Assembly (NCBI GenBank): GCA_949358305.1
Contig: OX442315.1
Location: 10,814,427-10,878,426 of the forward strand
DNA length: 64,000 nucleotides
Direction of reading: 5' to 3'
Source: Strigamia acuminata
Lineage: Eukaryota > Arthropoda > Chilopoda > Geophilomorpha > Linotaeniidae
The notes under the pieces are model-generated. The model ran no database searches. It saw only the letters and a program-made list of their open reading frames with translations, and was not told where the DNA came from. Positions 1 to 12,100 of this stretch are shown in pieces; position 1 is the stretch's first letter, and each line of letters begins with the position of its first letter. The position numbers and the translations under genes were made by a program.

Positions 1-738
1 TACAGATATACGGTAGAAAGTTGTAGAGCACGATTTAATTAGTCTACAACTGTTTTTAGAAAATTATCTCTTTCTGAAAAGTTTTGAAAAAAGTGTTTTA
101 AAACATAGTCTACTCAGCTTTGTAACCTAAAACTATTAAGGTAACTATAAGTAAGCAAGAGACTTAAATTTCCTTTCCCATGTATTTATAGTCTAATTCA
201 GAGAAAGAGGTACTTCAACGTCAAAAAGTGAATTGATTCTATCTAGTGAATTTATTTAAACATTCTATTATAGCAACTTTATTTAAACATTCTATTATAG
301 CAACTTTATACAACCATTGTTGTTCAAATGAAATGGCTAAGCAAAATGTCCAATAAAACATTGTTTGAATAAGATAATCCACAGTAAACCTTGTCGAGTA
401 AGGAAAGTAAGGAAGTAAGGAAAATCAAAACGGCAAAGAAAGCAGTTTTGCTTATGAGACGACTTTTGTGGCCGATGATGTCCATTTATGGGACTTGGGA
501 GGCAGAAGAAGGGTGTAGGGGAGATGGTGATTCCACCCATCCGGTATACTGTAGTGTTCGTATTGCGCCTTCAGGAGGAAGTATTTTGAGGTTGCTAACC
601 AACTAGTCCATATGGGACTTTACAAGCTAAGGACCAGGACCGAAACACGAGAGACAAGAAACAACATATCTATGATGGTTGAAATCAAGTCTCTAATGAT
701 TTAATAATACAAAATTTGTTGAAAAAGAGAACTAATGA

Positions 739-1485
739 GTGGTTCACACTTGAACCACTTATATAGAAGTTGTGACTTTAAAAAAGTCTAATTTCTACAA
801 GTGTGTTCACACTTATTCATTAGTTATTTAGAAATAAGTGATGCAATAATGCAATAATGCTGGTACATTAATTTATTAAGGCTAACTTACACACTGAAAG
901 GTAGGGGTTTGCATTTCTACTTGCAGCTAATGAACCATTAAAGATAGAAACTTCTGCTTTTTTTTAAAAGGAAGACAGATGCCAGTTTAGTAATCTCACA
1001 TATTTTTTAAAATTTTGTTTGCACGTAAACTTGATAATTTTGGGCTGAAACAAAAGTCACGATCTTGTCTCCACTCTAACTGAAGCGACCAAAACGCATT
1101 TCGTTTGTATTTCACGAACCGTTAGAGCTAGAAATATGTACCTTTTTTAAAAAAAAAGCCTGTCTTTTTCTCCACATTATGATGTATTTTATTAATTTTT
1201 ACATGCTTTTAAAAGTGCTTTATTTTGATGCCGAAAGTAATGTGAAAAGTTGAATTGGCATCCATTTTATATTTTGGATTTTTGTACGATCAGTCACATG
1301 ACAGAATGGGGGCGGGACTTAGAGTTGTGACGTCAAGTTGTAGAAATCACTTCTACAACTTAAAGTTGAAGAAGTCTCACCATTTTGTTTTGAGTTCTAG
1401 AAAACTAGAACAACTGTGAACACAAGACTTTCTAGAAGTCAGTGGGTTATGTAGAAAAGTTGTTTAAGTGTGAACAGGGCTTTAG
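739..1485. mobile_element. Non-autonomous DNA transposon (TIR element, possible hAT type)
   Basis: The ends carry imperfect inverted repeats: GTTCACACTTGAACCACTT near 743-761 and its inverted partner AAGTTGTTTAAGTGTGAAC near 1458-1476. The octamer ACTAATGA occurs just outside both ends (731-738 and 1486-1493), which would be an 8-bp target-site duplication as made by hAT transposases. The right end extends a few bases beyond the left-end alignment, so the exact termini are uncertain. No transposase ORF is visible inside, so it would depend on an enzyme supplied elsewhere. A chance octamer match is possible. Confidence 0.5.
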
Positions 1486-1499
1486 ACTAATGAAAGCAC

Positions 1500-1755
1500 A
1501 TAATCATAACAGCAAAGCATTCTCACAACAATAACTGCATGCACAAAAAGGCTTAAACTAAGTTTTACACGGGAACATTGGAATTTGTATAATTATCACA
1601 TAAAATAGAGAAACAACACATCAAGTTGATAAATAACAGCAATGGATACCTAAATTAATACAACATCACTGGTGAGTTCTTCCTGCTCTAAACAACTTTT
1701 TCTAGCTAGTAATATAAATATAATAAGTATCATAAAAGTATCATGCTTTGTTGAA
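1500..1755. other. Intergenic spacer, nothing recognised
   Basis: AT-rich spacer between the TIR element and the satellite array. No ORF, repeat or RNA gene was recognised in it. Confidence 0.5.
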
Positions 1756-2862
1756 AAATCACACTTTTGCTAAAAACTACATCTTTTGCTAAAAGCTACA
1801 TATTTTTGCTAAAAAACTACATATTTTTGCTAAAAAAACTACATATTTTTGCTAAAAAAACTACATATTTTTGCTAAAAAACTACATATTTATGCTAAAA
1901 AACTACATAATTTTGCTAAAAAACTACATATTTTTGCTTAAAAAAACTACACATTTTTGCTAAAAAACAACATTTTTGCTAAAAACTACACATTTTTGCT
2001 AAAAACTACACATTTTTGCTAAAAACTACACATTTTTCTAAAAACTACACATTTTTGCTAAAAACTACACATTTTAGCTACAAACTACACATTTTAGCTA
2101 AAAGCTACACATTTTAGCTACAAACTACACATTTTAGCTACAAACTACACATTTTAGCTACAAACTACACATTTTAGCTACAAACTACACATTTTAGCTA
2201 CAAACTACACATTTTAGCTACAAACTACACATTTTAGCTACAAACTACCGTATATCTGCGGTTAGTACGCGGGCCTCTAATAGCCCGCGGACCTCAAATT
2301 GCACGCGGGGCAAATTATATTTTGGCCAATAACACGCGGGCCTTGAATTGCGCGCGGGCACACAATTGGAGGCCCGAAATGTGCCAAAAAAGGATGACAA
2401 ATGTCACGTTTTTCATACGTTTCGGCAGAAAATTACCGAAACGTGTGGAAATCGTTTCAATTGTCACACTTTTTTGCTAAAAATTACACATTTTTGCTAA
2501 AAACTACACATTTTAGCTACAAACTACACATTTTAGCTACAAACTACACATTTTAGCTACAAACTACACATTTTTGCTAAAAACTACACATTTTAGCTAC
2601 AAACTACACATTTTAGCTACAAACTACACATTTTTGCTAAAAACTACACATTTTAGCTACAAACTACACATTTTAGCTACAAACTACACATTTATGCTAC
2701 AAACTACACATTTATGCTACAAACTCCACATTTTAGCTACAAACTATATATTTTGCTAAAAAAATTCATATTTTTGCTAAAAAACTACACATTTTTGCTA
2801 AAAACCAACCTATTTTCTAAAAACTACACATTTTTGCTAAAACCTACACATTTTTGCTAAAA
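1756..2862. repeat. 20-bp tandem satellite downstream of channel gene 1
   Basis: A long array of an approximately 20-bp unit, CTACAAACTACACATTTTAG or the variant with TTTTTGCTAAAAACTACACA. Unit length varies by 1-2 bp at the left edge and becomes very uniform around 2085-2245. The array is interrupted at about 2243-2462 by a GC-rich insert with repeated CGCGGGC motifs. Because 20 is not a multiple of 3, the array stays open in several frames and gives spurious ORFs built of CYKLHIFATNY-type repeats. The same satellite lies at the equivalent place downstream of genes 2-5. Confidence 0.9.
2243..2462. repeat. GC-rich insert inside the satellite array
   Basis: About 220 bp that breaks the array. 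It begins near ACCGTATATCTGCGG and carries several copies of CGCGGGC or CCCGCG, then an inverted pair around 2406-2456 (ACGTTTCGG / CCGAAACGT). The CCGTA start and the reiterated GC-rich core resemble small inserts elsewhere in this window that begin TACCGTA, suggesting a MITE-like family. No coding capacity. Confidence 0.45.
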
Positions 2863-3090
2863 AGTGTTTTAATTGTGAAAAAGTCCTTTAATTGTGAAAA
2901 AGTCCTTTAATTGTGAAAAAGTCTTTTAATTAGGAAAAACTGCTTAATTGGGATAGCTGCTTTAATTGGGAGAAACTGCTTTAATTGAGAAAAAGTCTTT
3001 TAATTAGGAAAAACTGCTTAATTGGATAGCTGCTTTAATTGGGAGAAACTGCTTTAATTGAGAAAAAAACTTCTATTCTTGGGAAAAAAC
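2858..3090. repeat. Second tandem array (TTTAATTGGGAAAAA type) next to gene 1
   Basis: Reiterated 18-20 bp unit of the form GCTTTAATTGGGAAAAACT with variants. It sits between the 20-bp CTACAAACTACA satellite and the last exon of gene 1. The same order (satellite, then this array, then exon 8) recurs at genes 2, 3 and 4, so the two arrays are part of the ancestral duplication unit. The array at gene 4 is the longest. Confidence 0.85.
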
Positions 3091-3113
3091 TGCTTTGAAT
3101 TCAACAAAAGTTT

Positions 3114-6016
3114 TTAATATTTTTTTAAAGGAGTGGCAAAATTCTTTTTGGTGTGGATTTTTTTGAAAGAGTACACAACCATTGACTCCCCAAGTTGGAA
3201 CATTGTAGGGATGCTTAACCCTAAGAAGAGACCCAAATTTCCACCAACATCGCACATTAAAGATATGAAACTGTAAATGTAAGTTTCTCCAACTTCTTCA
3301 ATCACATTGTCAGCAAAGTAGATGAACAACAACGATTGATTAGATTGTTCGATCATGTGGAAATGATCAGCGTACAAAACTTCGTCGCATATCTTAGGAC
3401 ACTTGCATTTTTCTGGTGAATAATCAAAGGAGATGACTAATTCCAACAGGGCGTTGTAGGCGTTTAATGAATCCTCTTTATTTGTGCACATTGGTACTTC
3501 CGACGGAGTAGTCAAAGGCAATCTGTGGATTTAGAGCAATAATTACAAGGTGACTAAAATTATTCGCTATTTCGTACCTGCATTGACCATTTTCTTTCAG
3601 AGCAGCCTCCAAGCAGTTTCGTTCACACTCGTTTACAACTTTATTTGTATCGCATCGTCTTTGGGCTTTATTTAAAATCTTGAACTACAATTGAATGTCA
3701 TCATTAGATAACTATGAATGAATTTGCTTGTAAAACTAACTCTTTTAGCAGATAAGCCATACACAAGTTTAGTCAACGGCATCTGGGGTTTGCTTTCTCG
3801 TGACACTGTGTAGGTGACAATATCATCATCGTGGTGTATCATAAACTTTTAGGAAAAATTGCATCAGTTTGAAGTTAATTGAATATTTGCTTACAGAGCT
3901 GCCATTCGAAATTTCATTTAGGTTCAACCACCCTTTAAAAATCATTTTTATAACTCCAAATGCACAACATTTCTTGTTTAGCCCTTTCAGTAGCTGCAGT
4001 CAAAAATAAAAATATAATTTCAGTTTAAGTGTATTTTAAGTTTAAATTTTGATTTATTATAATGCCGTATTTTACTGATTAAGAGTTGCCCTCGAATAAT
4101 AGCCGCGGCCGAGACACGAAGAAAAGCGTATTTTTGCAAAAGTACAGTATTGTTTCTGTATTTAATCTCACGTTCAGACTTAACAAAAAACCGAAATTGT
4201 AATTGCTGACAAAAATGGCAGTTTTGAATACGGTAATTATAATAAATACAGTATATAATAAATATATAATTATAAATAAATACACAATATAGTTTAATTT
4301 AATAAATAGGACAGGAAATGATATCATTTTTGTTTCAAAATTGAAGTAAAACACAAAATAATTTTAATTTTTGAATGCAGATAGTGTAAAACCCGTAAAT
4401 GTACGTTTTGCCTCACACGGATGGTCTGTGCTTAGGCATAAATGCCTGACAGTGGAAGGGTTAAATGGCTATTAACTTAGAATATCCATTTAGCTGGTTA
4501 AAATACAGGGTAAGCTAGAGAAACCTGATGCCTTTGAAAATGTAATTACTCGGTAACTAATTCAAATTTTCATTTGAAATTAAAACCATTCTACAGAGTA
4601 TATGAAACGCCATTTTTATATCTGGAAAATTATATCACTTGGATGCTTTCCTTGTGAGCCAGAGAGACCTGAAGATTTTTATATGCTTATTTCTTAGCCA
4701 CCATTTTGACTAGAGTAGTCGTCGTTGGGGGGAGCAATACCTCAACCAACGCTATTTCAGTGGTCATGGAACAATGGACAGAACAACATAGCATGTGTGC
4801 TCAACAAAGGAACACATCTGAGTGAGAGAATTTTCCACACGTAAAAATTGAATTTCAGACTGTACAATGGTTTAAAGCTCCAAATAAAAATATTAATTTG
4901 TCACAGAGTAATTACATTTACAAAATCATCAGTTCTTTCCGGCTCAACCTGTAGAAGAGAAATTAGACTAAATGATTTTTGGAATGCAGCTAGGGACTGC
5001 CCTGTAGACCACACACAATACAGATCGAACTGCCCCAACTCCTCCATTTTTGTCATAGTTTTGGTGTTTCTAAAGACTGGACAGTTTTTAGTTAGTCTGG
5101 TGGTGTCTGGTCTAAGAGGGTTTCCACCAATATTGATGATTTTTACCAAACTAATTTTATGTTTTTCGCAAAGTTCCAAGTCGGTACGAAATCTGAACAG
5201 CAACGCGTAATCAGCTTTTTCAAATCGAACAAGGTCTTCTGTAAATTATTTTAAATACAAAATTAATTTCGAATAAATAAATATAAAATGTTCAACTTGC
5301 TAAAGGAATATGTGTGGCATGTGCCAAGCACAGTTTTGGCTTCTTGTTGTGAATAGAAAGGTGCCGCAAATGCACCAAATTCAGGGACTGCTCTAACATT
5401 TTCAGATTCCTAAAAAAAAAATTTATTTTAAATTTAATTTTTTTTTTAAATTTTACTTACTTTATGTTTTTTAACGTCTGGGTACATCAATGTTCCCTCT
5501 ACTGACATGAGATCCCACAAGGTAGAAATTGTTGTGGTACCATTAATCAAACTGAAAGGGTGAACTTCGCAAATACTTGGCTTCCCAGTTTCCTTTGCTT
5601 TTTGCTTTAGGAACTCAACCAAAGGAACGTGGTTTTGCTTGCCAGCGCATACAGTTACGGATGGGAACTTGACGGACGAATTGCGGACCAAACTGACTCT
5701 CGTGTCGGTGGGACGAGATAAAAAGAAGGTTATTCGTTCGTAAGTTTGGTACATACATGTGAGCGCGCTGAAAGCGATAACTAGAAACCACAGGAAATTG
5801 TAAACGAGGCCTTTCTTAAATTTTATGTCTGGAGCTGCTTTCTTTAAAGAGTGCAGTTGATCACGTTTTCTGTTATTCTTGGTAACAAAGATTTTGATTT
5901 TGCCATTTCTTTTGTTAGCACATCCTGCAAAGAATTTAAAAATTAACTTTATTAAGAACACAGCTTATTGTACGGTTTGTTAACTACATACGTTTGACAT
6001 GCTCTAATCTTCTCAT
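3114..6016 (-). CDS. DEG/ENaC-family cation channel, gene 1 (intact copy)
   Basis: Amiloride-sensitive/degenerin-type channel subunit: two membrane spans around a large extracellular loop, trimeric plasma-membrane cation channel by family knowledge. My exon model, built by comparing the four copies: 5992-6016 (ATG at 6016), 5461-5924, 5301-5409, 5147-5238, 3895-3993, 3741-3845, 3578-3684 and 3114-3522. It totals 1,410 bp (469 aa) with consistent phases and no stop. TM1 is near residues 48-68. FPSVTVCAG follows TM1. TM2 near 417-452 contains GLFLGLS, the family selectivity signature. The loop is shorter than in typical 500-700-aa members. All introns are GT-AG except intron 3, whose donor is GCAAGT. 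Intron 4 is 1.15 kb and the others are mostly 50-65 bp. Ligand and ion selectivity cannot be read from sequence. Confidence 0.88.
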
Positions 6017-6211
6017 TTTATCGAAGTACGATGTGACAGTAAGGGCAATTATTTCTACAATAAGAAATTGAATAGGATTGGAGAAGCTGTATGTGAGAAG
6101 ACATTGCTGGTATATGTGAACAAGTGCACATTACAAGTTAAGTCAGACTTACCTGGCTAAAAGCACGTTGTATTGTGTGTGATTATGCTGTTACCAAGCC
6201 AAAATTTATTG
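6017..6211 (-). promoter_or_regulatory. 5' leader of gene 1 with a spliced UTR exon
   Basis: On the minus strand a leader exon ends at 6153 with the donor CCAG|GTAAGT. An acceptor (TTATTGTAG) lies just upstream of the ATG-containing exon. The leader donor GTAAGTCTG is also present at gene 3 (about 31405) and, as GTAAGTCC, at gene 4 (about 43078). The leader and the region above it are conserved between copies; in gene 1 they are cut at 6212-6215 by a gypsy insertion. The transcription start is not located. Confidence 0.6.
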
Positions 6212-6215
6212 ATAT

Positions 6216-6788
6216 TGTCACGTGTACGAACCGTGCCAATTGATGCGCGATTCGTAGCACGTAATTCGAATCATTATTAGGTTAAATGTTGCTAAATTTC
6301 GGCCACAGATGGCGCTGACGGTTGGACTCCGTCATCGCCATGTGATGGACCGATCAATTCAATTATGGGGTTTATGGCAGATTTGCTATAAATAAGGAGC
6401 CCGCACTAAGACAGCTCTCTAATCACTTTTGCTTTTCAGGAACTAGAGAGTCTGATGTCGCCTCAATAAAGAGCGCGGCTGATGACTATAAAACCAATTT
6501 GATTGCATTACATTTAGATTATCACACAGTTGTTTTATAACCCAATTAATAAAGGTTGTACATTTGATAAATGTAAAATGATAGTTTATCCAAATAACAT
6601 TCTGACCTGTTTGAGAATAAATGTAACTGAATTTAAAAGGGATCGAACAAACTCTGTTTGTCCGGTCAAATAAATCTGAATTGAATTTAAAGCATAAATG
6701 AATCTCATTCCTTCCTTTTCACACTCATTAAAACCCCAATTAAACACAGTTGCGTGGAAACCTGATCAGGCCCGGAATCCACGTAACA
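6216..6788 (+). repeat. 5' LTR of gypsy element 1
   Basis: 573 bp. It contains a TATA-like GCTATAAATAAGG near 6388, about where the U3/R boundary would be, and AATAAAG signals near 6465 and 6548. It matches the 3' LTR at 14112-14684 with no difference that I could see. Confidence 0.95.
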
Positions 6789-8031
6789 AATGGTGGAGGT
6801 GCGGTTCTTTCGCCGAGACCAAAATTAGAATAAAAACCCCGAAAATTAGAGTTAAATCATCAAAAATCGTAAAATTTAGAGCAAAATGAGTGAAATTAGA
6901 ATTAAAATAACATAAAATTGGCAAATTTAGCTTAAAAATAGCCTTGAAAATCATATAAAATTTAGAGAAATCCCAAACTAATTTAAATATGAGTGATTCA
7001 TTTGTGAAACTGATAGGAAAGTGAGAATGAGTCATTGCTAGTGAATAAATAGGTCAATTAGATTGAAAATTGGCAAAGTCTAAAAAATAAAATAGAATAG
7101 AATAGAAGTTTTGAGTGTTTAAATTGGATAAATTTGCATTTGAGTGTTATTTACTGTGATATTTGACTTTGAATTGAATTGATATAGTATTATTGATTGA
7201 ATTTTGATAAAATTTGATGAAATTGTATGTTAATAAGGAATTTAATTGTGATGTTGAGATAAAATTGGATAATAATAGAGAATATATTGTTTATAGTTAT
7301 TAATGAATTTGTTTTTTTTCCAGAGCATTTTTGTAAAGTGTTATTAATAAGAAATTTTTCCTTGAATAGTTTTGATGAAATTTAGTAATTATGACCGTGA
7401 AAATGAATCGTTTTTTTTTTGGATATTTTTGTAATTATGACCGTGAAAATTGAATTGTTTAATTATTGAATTGTTCTAGTGTTTTGAAACATTTCTGTAA
7501 AAATTGAAGTGTTTAATTATTGAATTATTTTTCAGAAAGTGAAAAGAGTTTTGTGTGCTAAAAAGTTATAGTGTTATTTATAACTGGAAAAGTGAATTAA
7601 AAGTGCTTCGAGTCAAAGGATTGTGTCTTCTCTACAATTAATAAATCATTGCGGACTCTAGACGTTACGCGTTTTCAAAATACGTAACGGATTACCTGCT
7701 CTCAGGTAGTAAGAAAGAAGAAGAGTTGGAAGAAGAGACAGCATTGAGTGACAAGGTGACTGAGCGAAATAGGGGGCCAAAACCCAAAGAGGGACTTAAA
7801 ACTCAAAAAAGGGAAGGTGAAACCCCGCAACAGCACCGAATACGAGTTGTTAGTGCTGATCTTCAAGCTGAATTGTTCCCACACGAGGTGGAGCAATTAG
7901 GAGAATTATTGATACGAGAACAGGGTGATCAGGACGACGCAGACGAGAAGGACGTTTTCCAAGACGTTGAGGAGCAACCAAATTTAGAACTTTCATATTT
8001 GTGTATAAATAAAGAACAATCACCAATTAAA

Positions 8032-9147
8032 ATGGCAAATGCTTCACCAGAACTTGTAGCAATACAGACGGTATTACAAAATTTAGTGGTTAATAGAAGA
8101 AATCCAGTTGACTTTGATCCGGCGACAGGAAATATTGACACATGGCTGATCGGATATGAAGATACAATAGCCGATGACACCGAGAGAATTAAACATCTAT
8201 CAATTGTGCTGAAATCCTCCGCATCATCGTGGTATCTAGACCAACTTCCACAACATCCGACTAGAACATGGATTCAATGGAAAGATGCGTTGAAGGCAAA
8301 ATTCAGACGACAAATAACAACAATTTTGTCGAAATTACAGGCAATGCAGCACAAAGATGGGACAGCTTTGGAACATATGCAGAAAATATTAAAAGAATGT
8401 TCTTTTGCGAGACCAGCATTTACTGAAGAACAAAAGATATTTCATGTGTTTCAAGGACTTAAAAAGGTGACTAGAGATAAATTGGTAGTCAATTTTCCAA
8501 AGACATTGGATCAATTAACATCTCAACTTGGATTATTGGAAGCTCATGCATTCAGTGAGGACCCTGCAGAAGTTTTACTAACCCTACTGCAAAAAGCTGT
8601 TGATACAACAGGCGAGGTGAAACCAAGCTTGTTAGTTGAACCGAGCGACGTCAATAAAACCAAAGACGAGTTGTTAGCAGAGGTCAAAGTGCTAAGACAA
8701 CAGCAGCAGTTTGGGGAAGCTCAATATGCAGAGGTTACTCCAGTCTTCTATCAAAATCAATGGTATACACCACATCCAAACCAGGCCCAGTTCTACAATA
8801 GAGGTAACTTTAGAGGACGATCTGGACAACAACGTGGATGGTGGAATGGCAATAATAGGAACCAAGGAAGAGGATGGAGTGACAATAGAGGTCAAAACAG
8901 AGGTAATTGGAATAATCAGTGGAATGATTCAGGTCAAGGATTCCAACAGCAAAATCCACAACAGCAGTGGAATCCACCACAACAGCAATGGAATCCACCA
9001 CAAGGACAAAGACCACAGGGGAATCCGAATAACCAAGGCCATCCACAAAATCCGAATTATAAAGGTAAAAATTTTATTGAAAATTACCGAGGCCGAGGAA
9101 ATCGAGGAGCCCCACGTGGTGGACCACCTAATGCATTGGGAAACTAG
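8032..9147 (+). CDS. gag: Gag of gypsy element 1
   Basis: Structural polyprotein that would form the retrotransposon particle. The frame is open from about 7726, but there is no ATG before 8032, where the context AAAATGG is good; this start gives 371 aa. The upstream open stretch (7726-8031) also looks protein-like (acidic, RGPKPKEG region) and may be translated from a non-ATG or spliced start. The middle part (ATWLIGYED-type region, WYLDQLP, WKDALKAKFRR) fits a retrotransposon capsid. The C-terminus is Arg/Gly/Asn/Gln-rich (RGNFRGRSG, WNPPQQQWNPP) and there is no CCHC zinc knuckle, so RNA binding probably relies on the RGG-like tail. The frame ends TTG GGA AAC TAG at the frameshift site. Confidence 0.85.
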   Translation: MANASPELVAIQTVLQNLVVNRRNPVDFDPATGNIDTWLIGYEDTIADDTERIKHLSIVLKSSASSWYLDQLPQHPTRTWIQWKDALKAKFRRQITTILSKLQAMQHKDGTALEHMQKILKECSFARPAFTEEQKIFHVFQGLKKVTRDKLVVNFPKTLDQLTSQLGLLEAHAFSEDPAEVLLTLLQKAVDTTGEVKPSLLVEPSDVNKTKDELLAEVKVLRQQQQFGEAQYAEVTPVFYQNQWYTPHPNQAQFYNRGNFRGRSGQQRGWWNGNNRNQGRGWSDNRGQNRGNWNNQWNDSGQGFQQQNPQQQWNPPQQQWNPPQGQRPQGNPNNQGHPQNPNYKGKNFIENYRGRGNRGAPRGGPPNALGN

Positions 9148-12100
9148 AATGGCCACAAAGACGAAATAACAAAAAGAAAAGAAGAAAAAGGAAATTAGAA
9201 ATTATCGAGTTACACGCTATGGATGAACTTTTGCAGATTCCAGTAGTATTAAATGGTATGGAAATTACTGGTGTCTTGGATTCTGGAGGTTTTCGTAATA
9301 TCATCAGTGAAGATTTGGTGAGAACTCTGCAGCTCAAATATCAACCCTGCCCAGGTGTTCGATTGAGAGTTGTGGATGGCTCATTGATAATCCCAGAAGG
9401 AAAAACCAGGATTACCATTGATGTTGGACAACAACAACATACCATCGAAGTGTTGATTGTCAATGGATTTGGACGACATTTACTGCTAGGAGATAATTTC
9501 TTAAGATCTGCAAAGTGTAAACTCGACTATGACCAACAGAAGATCTTTGTAGGCCCAAAAGATGAACAACAAGAAGTTTTCCCAATGTCAAAGAATTATA
9601 CTGATGTAAATTACATAGCCCGAGTTTTAAAACCAATAACAATTCCAGCATTACATGAATGTGTAGTTCCAATAAAAATTGCAAAGAAAGTAGATGATGA
9701 ACTATTCATAGAACCACTCAGTGGAGTAATTGATCGTTTTGGAGTGATTTGTTGCAAAACATTGACTAAATTCAGAAAAGGTGAAGGAGTTCTGCGAGTT
9801 GCGAATCCAACTAAAAAGACAATCTATTTAGGAAAAAACTCAGCAATAGCAAAAGCTTTTTATGTAATTGAGTCTGGCGTGCTTGATGAAAATAGAGTTG
9901 ATCAATTTGACTTTAGCACGGCCATGGCAAATGATAATATGACGCCATCACAACAAGAACTGATGCGACAACTGCTAGAGAAAAATTCTGATAGATTTGC
10001 GAAAACTGACAATGATTTAGGCAGAGCTCACGCGATTAAACATCGAATTGATACTGGAGATTCTCCTCCAATCCATTTACAACCTTATAGAAGATCAATT
10101 AAGGAGAAAGAAATCGAGGATGCAGAAACAAAGAAGTTACTTGACCAGGGAGTCATTAGAGAATCCGAGAGCCCATGGAGTGCACCAGTACTACTCATCA
10201 AGAAGAGAGATGGCAAATGGAGATTTTGTGTAGATTGGAGACGGTTAAACGCGGTAACAAAGAAAATGGTTTATCCCTTACCACGTATTGATGACACCCT
10301 AGATCAATTAGCGGGTGCGAAGTATTTTTCAATGATGGATCTCATCCAGGGATATCACCAAGTCGAAATAGACGAACAAGATCGTGAAAAGACAGCGTTT
10401 ACCACGTCTAGCGGACATTATGAGTTTAATGTCCTTGGAATGGGATTATGTAACAGCCCAGCCGCCTTTCAAAAATTGATGAACAAAGTGCTTGGTAACC
10501 TCCTGGGAAAAGTATGCATTGCATATCTTGACGATTTGATAGTGTTTTCAAAGACTTTCGATCAGCACCTCGTTGATTTGGAGGCAGTTTTCCAAAAGCT
10601 TAGAACAGCGAATCTCAAAGTTAAGCTGAGTAAATGTACGTTTGCGACACACACCATACGATATCTCGGACATGTGGTTGATGCTGAAGGTATTTCACCG
10701 GATCCCAGGAATTTGGATTCTGTGGCGAAGTTTCCGATTCCTGTGAACGTTAAACAACTACGTGGTTTTCTAGGATTATGCTCGTATTACCGGAAATTTA
10801 TTAAAAGTTTTGCGGACATTTCCAAACCTCTGGTGAATCTAACCAAAAAAGATGAAAAGTTTGATTGGGGACCTCCCCATGAGAAAGCATTCCACACGCT
10901 TCGAACAGCATTAATAACAGTGCCGGTGTTAGCACATCCAGATTTTACTCAGCCCTTCATGATTTCATGCGATGCAAGTGCCTATGGATTAGGAGCTATT
11001 TTGAAGCAAAAAGTCAACAATCAAGAGCGTGTCATCGCTTATGCAAGTCGTATGATGAGCACAGCAGAAATGAATTACACTGCAACTGAAAGGGAAATGT
11101 TAGCAATCATTTTTGCTATTGAAAAGTTTAGACCGTACTTATATGGACAGAAATTCCAAATTATTACCGACCATTCTGCCCTCCAATGGCTGAAAGGAGT
11201 CCGAAATCCAAATGGACGTCTAGCCAGGTGGGCGCTGCAACTAGCTGAGTATGATTTTGAAATATTTCATAAAAGCGGCAAGAAACATACAGATGCCGAT
11301 GCTTTAAGTAGGATCCAGGAAGAATTAAGTGAAGAAGAAATAGAAAAATTACCTTCGCTTTTCTTGGAAAACTTGGACCTCCCTGTTGAACAGAGGAAGG
11401 ATCCCAAACTTCTGGACCTCATAACAGCGCTAGAAAACCAAGAGCAACTTCCAAGAAGAAGAAGACGACCACTAAAGCAGTTCGTTCTTCAAAACAAAAC
11501 GTTGTTCAGGAAGAAAAAACTTAACAGTTCCCTGAACATGGAAGATTTACTACTAGTAGTTCCAAAACAACTTCAAAAAGATGTATTGCATGAAATGCAC
11601 GATGGATTACTAGGAGCTCATTTGGGATTGGCAAAAACGTGGAAACGGGTAAGAACACGATTCTTCTGGACAAGAATCTACAAAGATGTCAGAAATTACG
11701 TCTTGTCCTGCCAACATTGCGCAAAAGCAAAAACAATGACAACGCCAGCTAAAGGATTAATGCAGCCATGGTCAACAGTCTCAAAGCCCTTTGAGCGAAT
11801 TGGAATAGATACACTTGGACCTTTTCCATTATCACGTCTTGGAAATAAACATGTTTTTGTTGTAACTGATTACCTTTCTAGAAATGCAATAGCTAGACCA
11901 GCAGCAGCAGCTACAGCGTTAGAAGCAGCAAAAACATTGCTTTATGAAGTTATTCTGAAAGAAGGCAGTCCAAGAGAAATCCTAAGCGACCGGGGAACCG
12001 AATACAGGAATAAAATGGTTGAGGAAGTCTCAAATATGTTTAAAAGTTTGCATAAAACTACGTCAGGATACCATCCAAGAACAAATGGATTAACTGAGAG

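Noticed and set aside
4901-5203. 100-codon minus-strand frame as one long exon in gene 1
   Set aside because: Only the first part (5147-5203) matches the paralogues. A donor GTAAAAATC at 5146 aligns with GTATAAGTC or GTATGAAC in the other copies, so the rest is intron.
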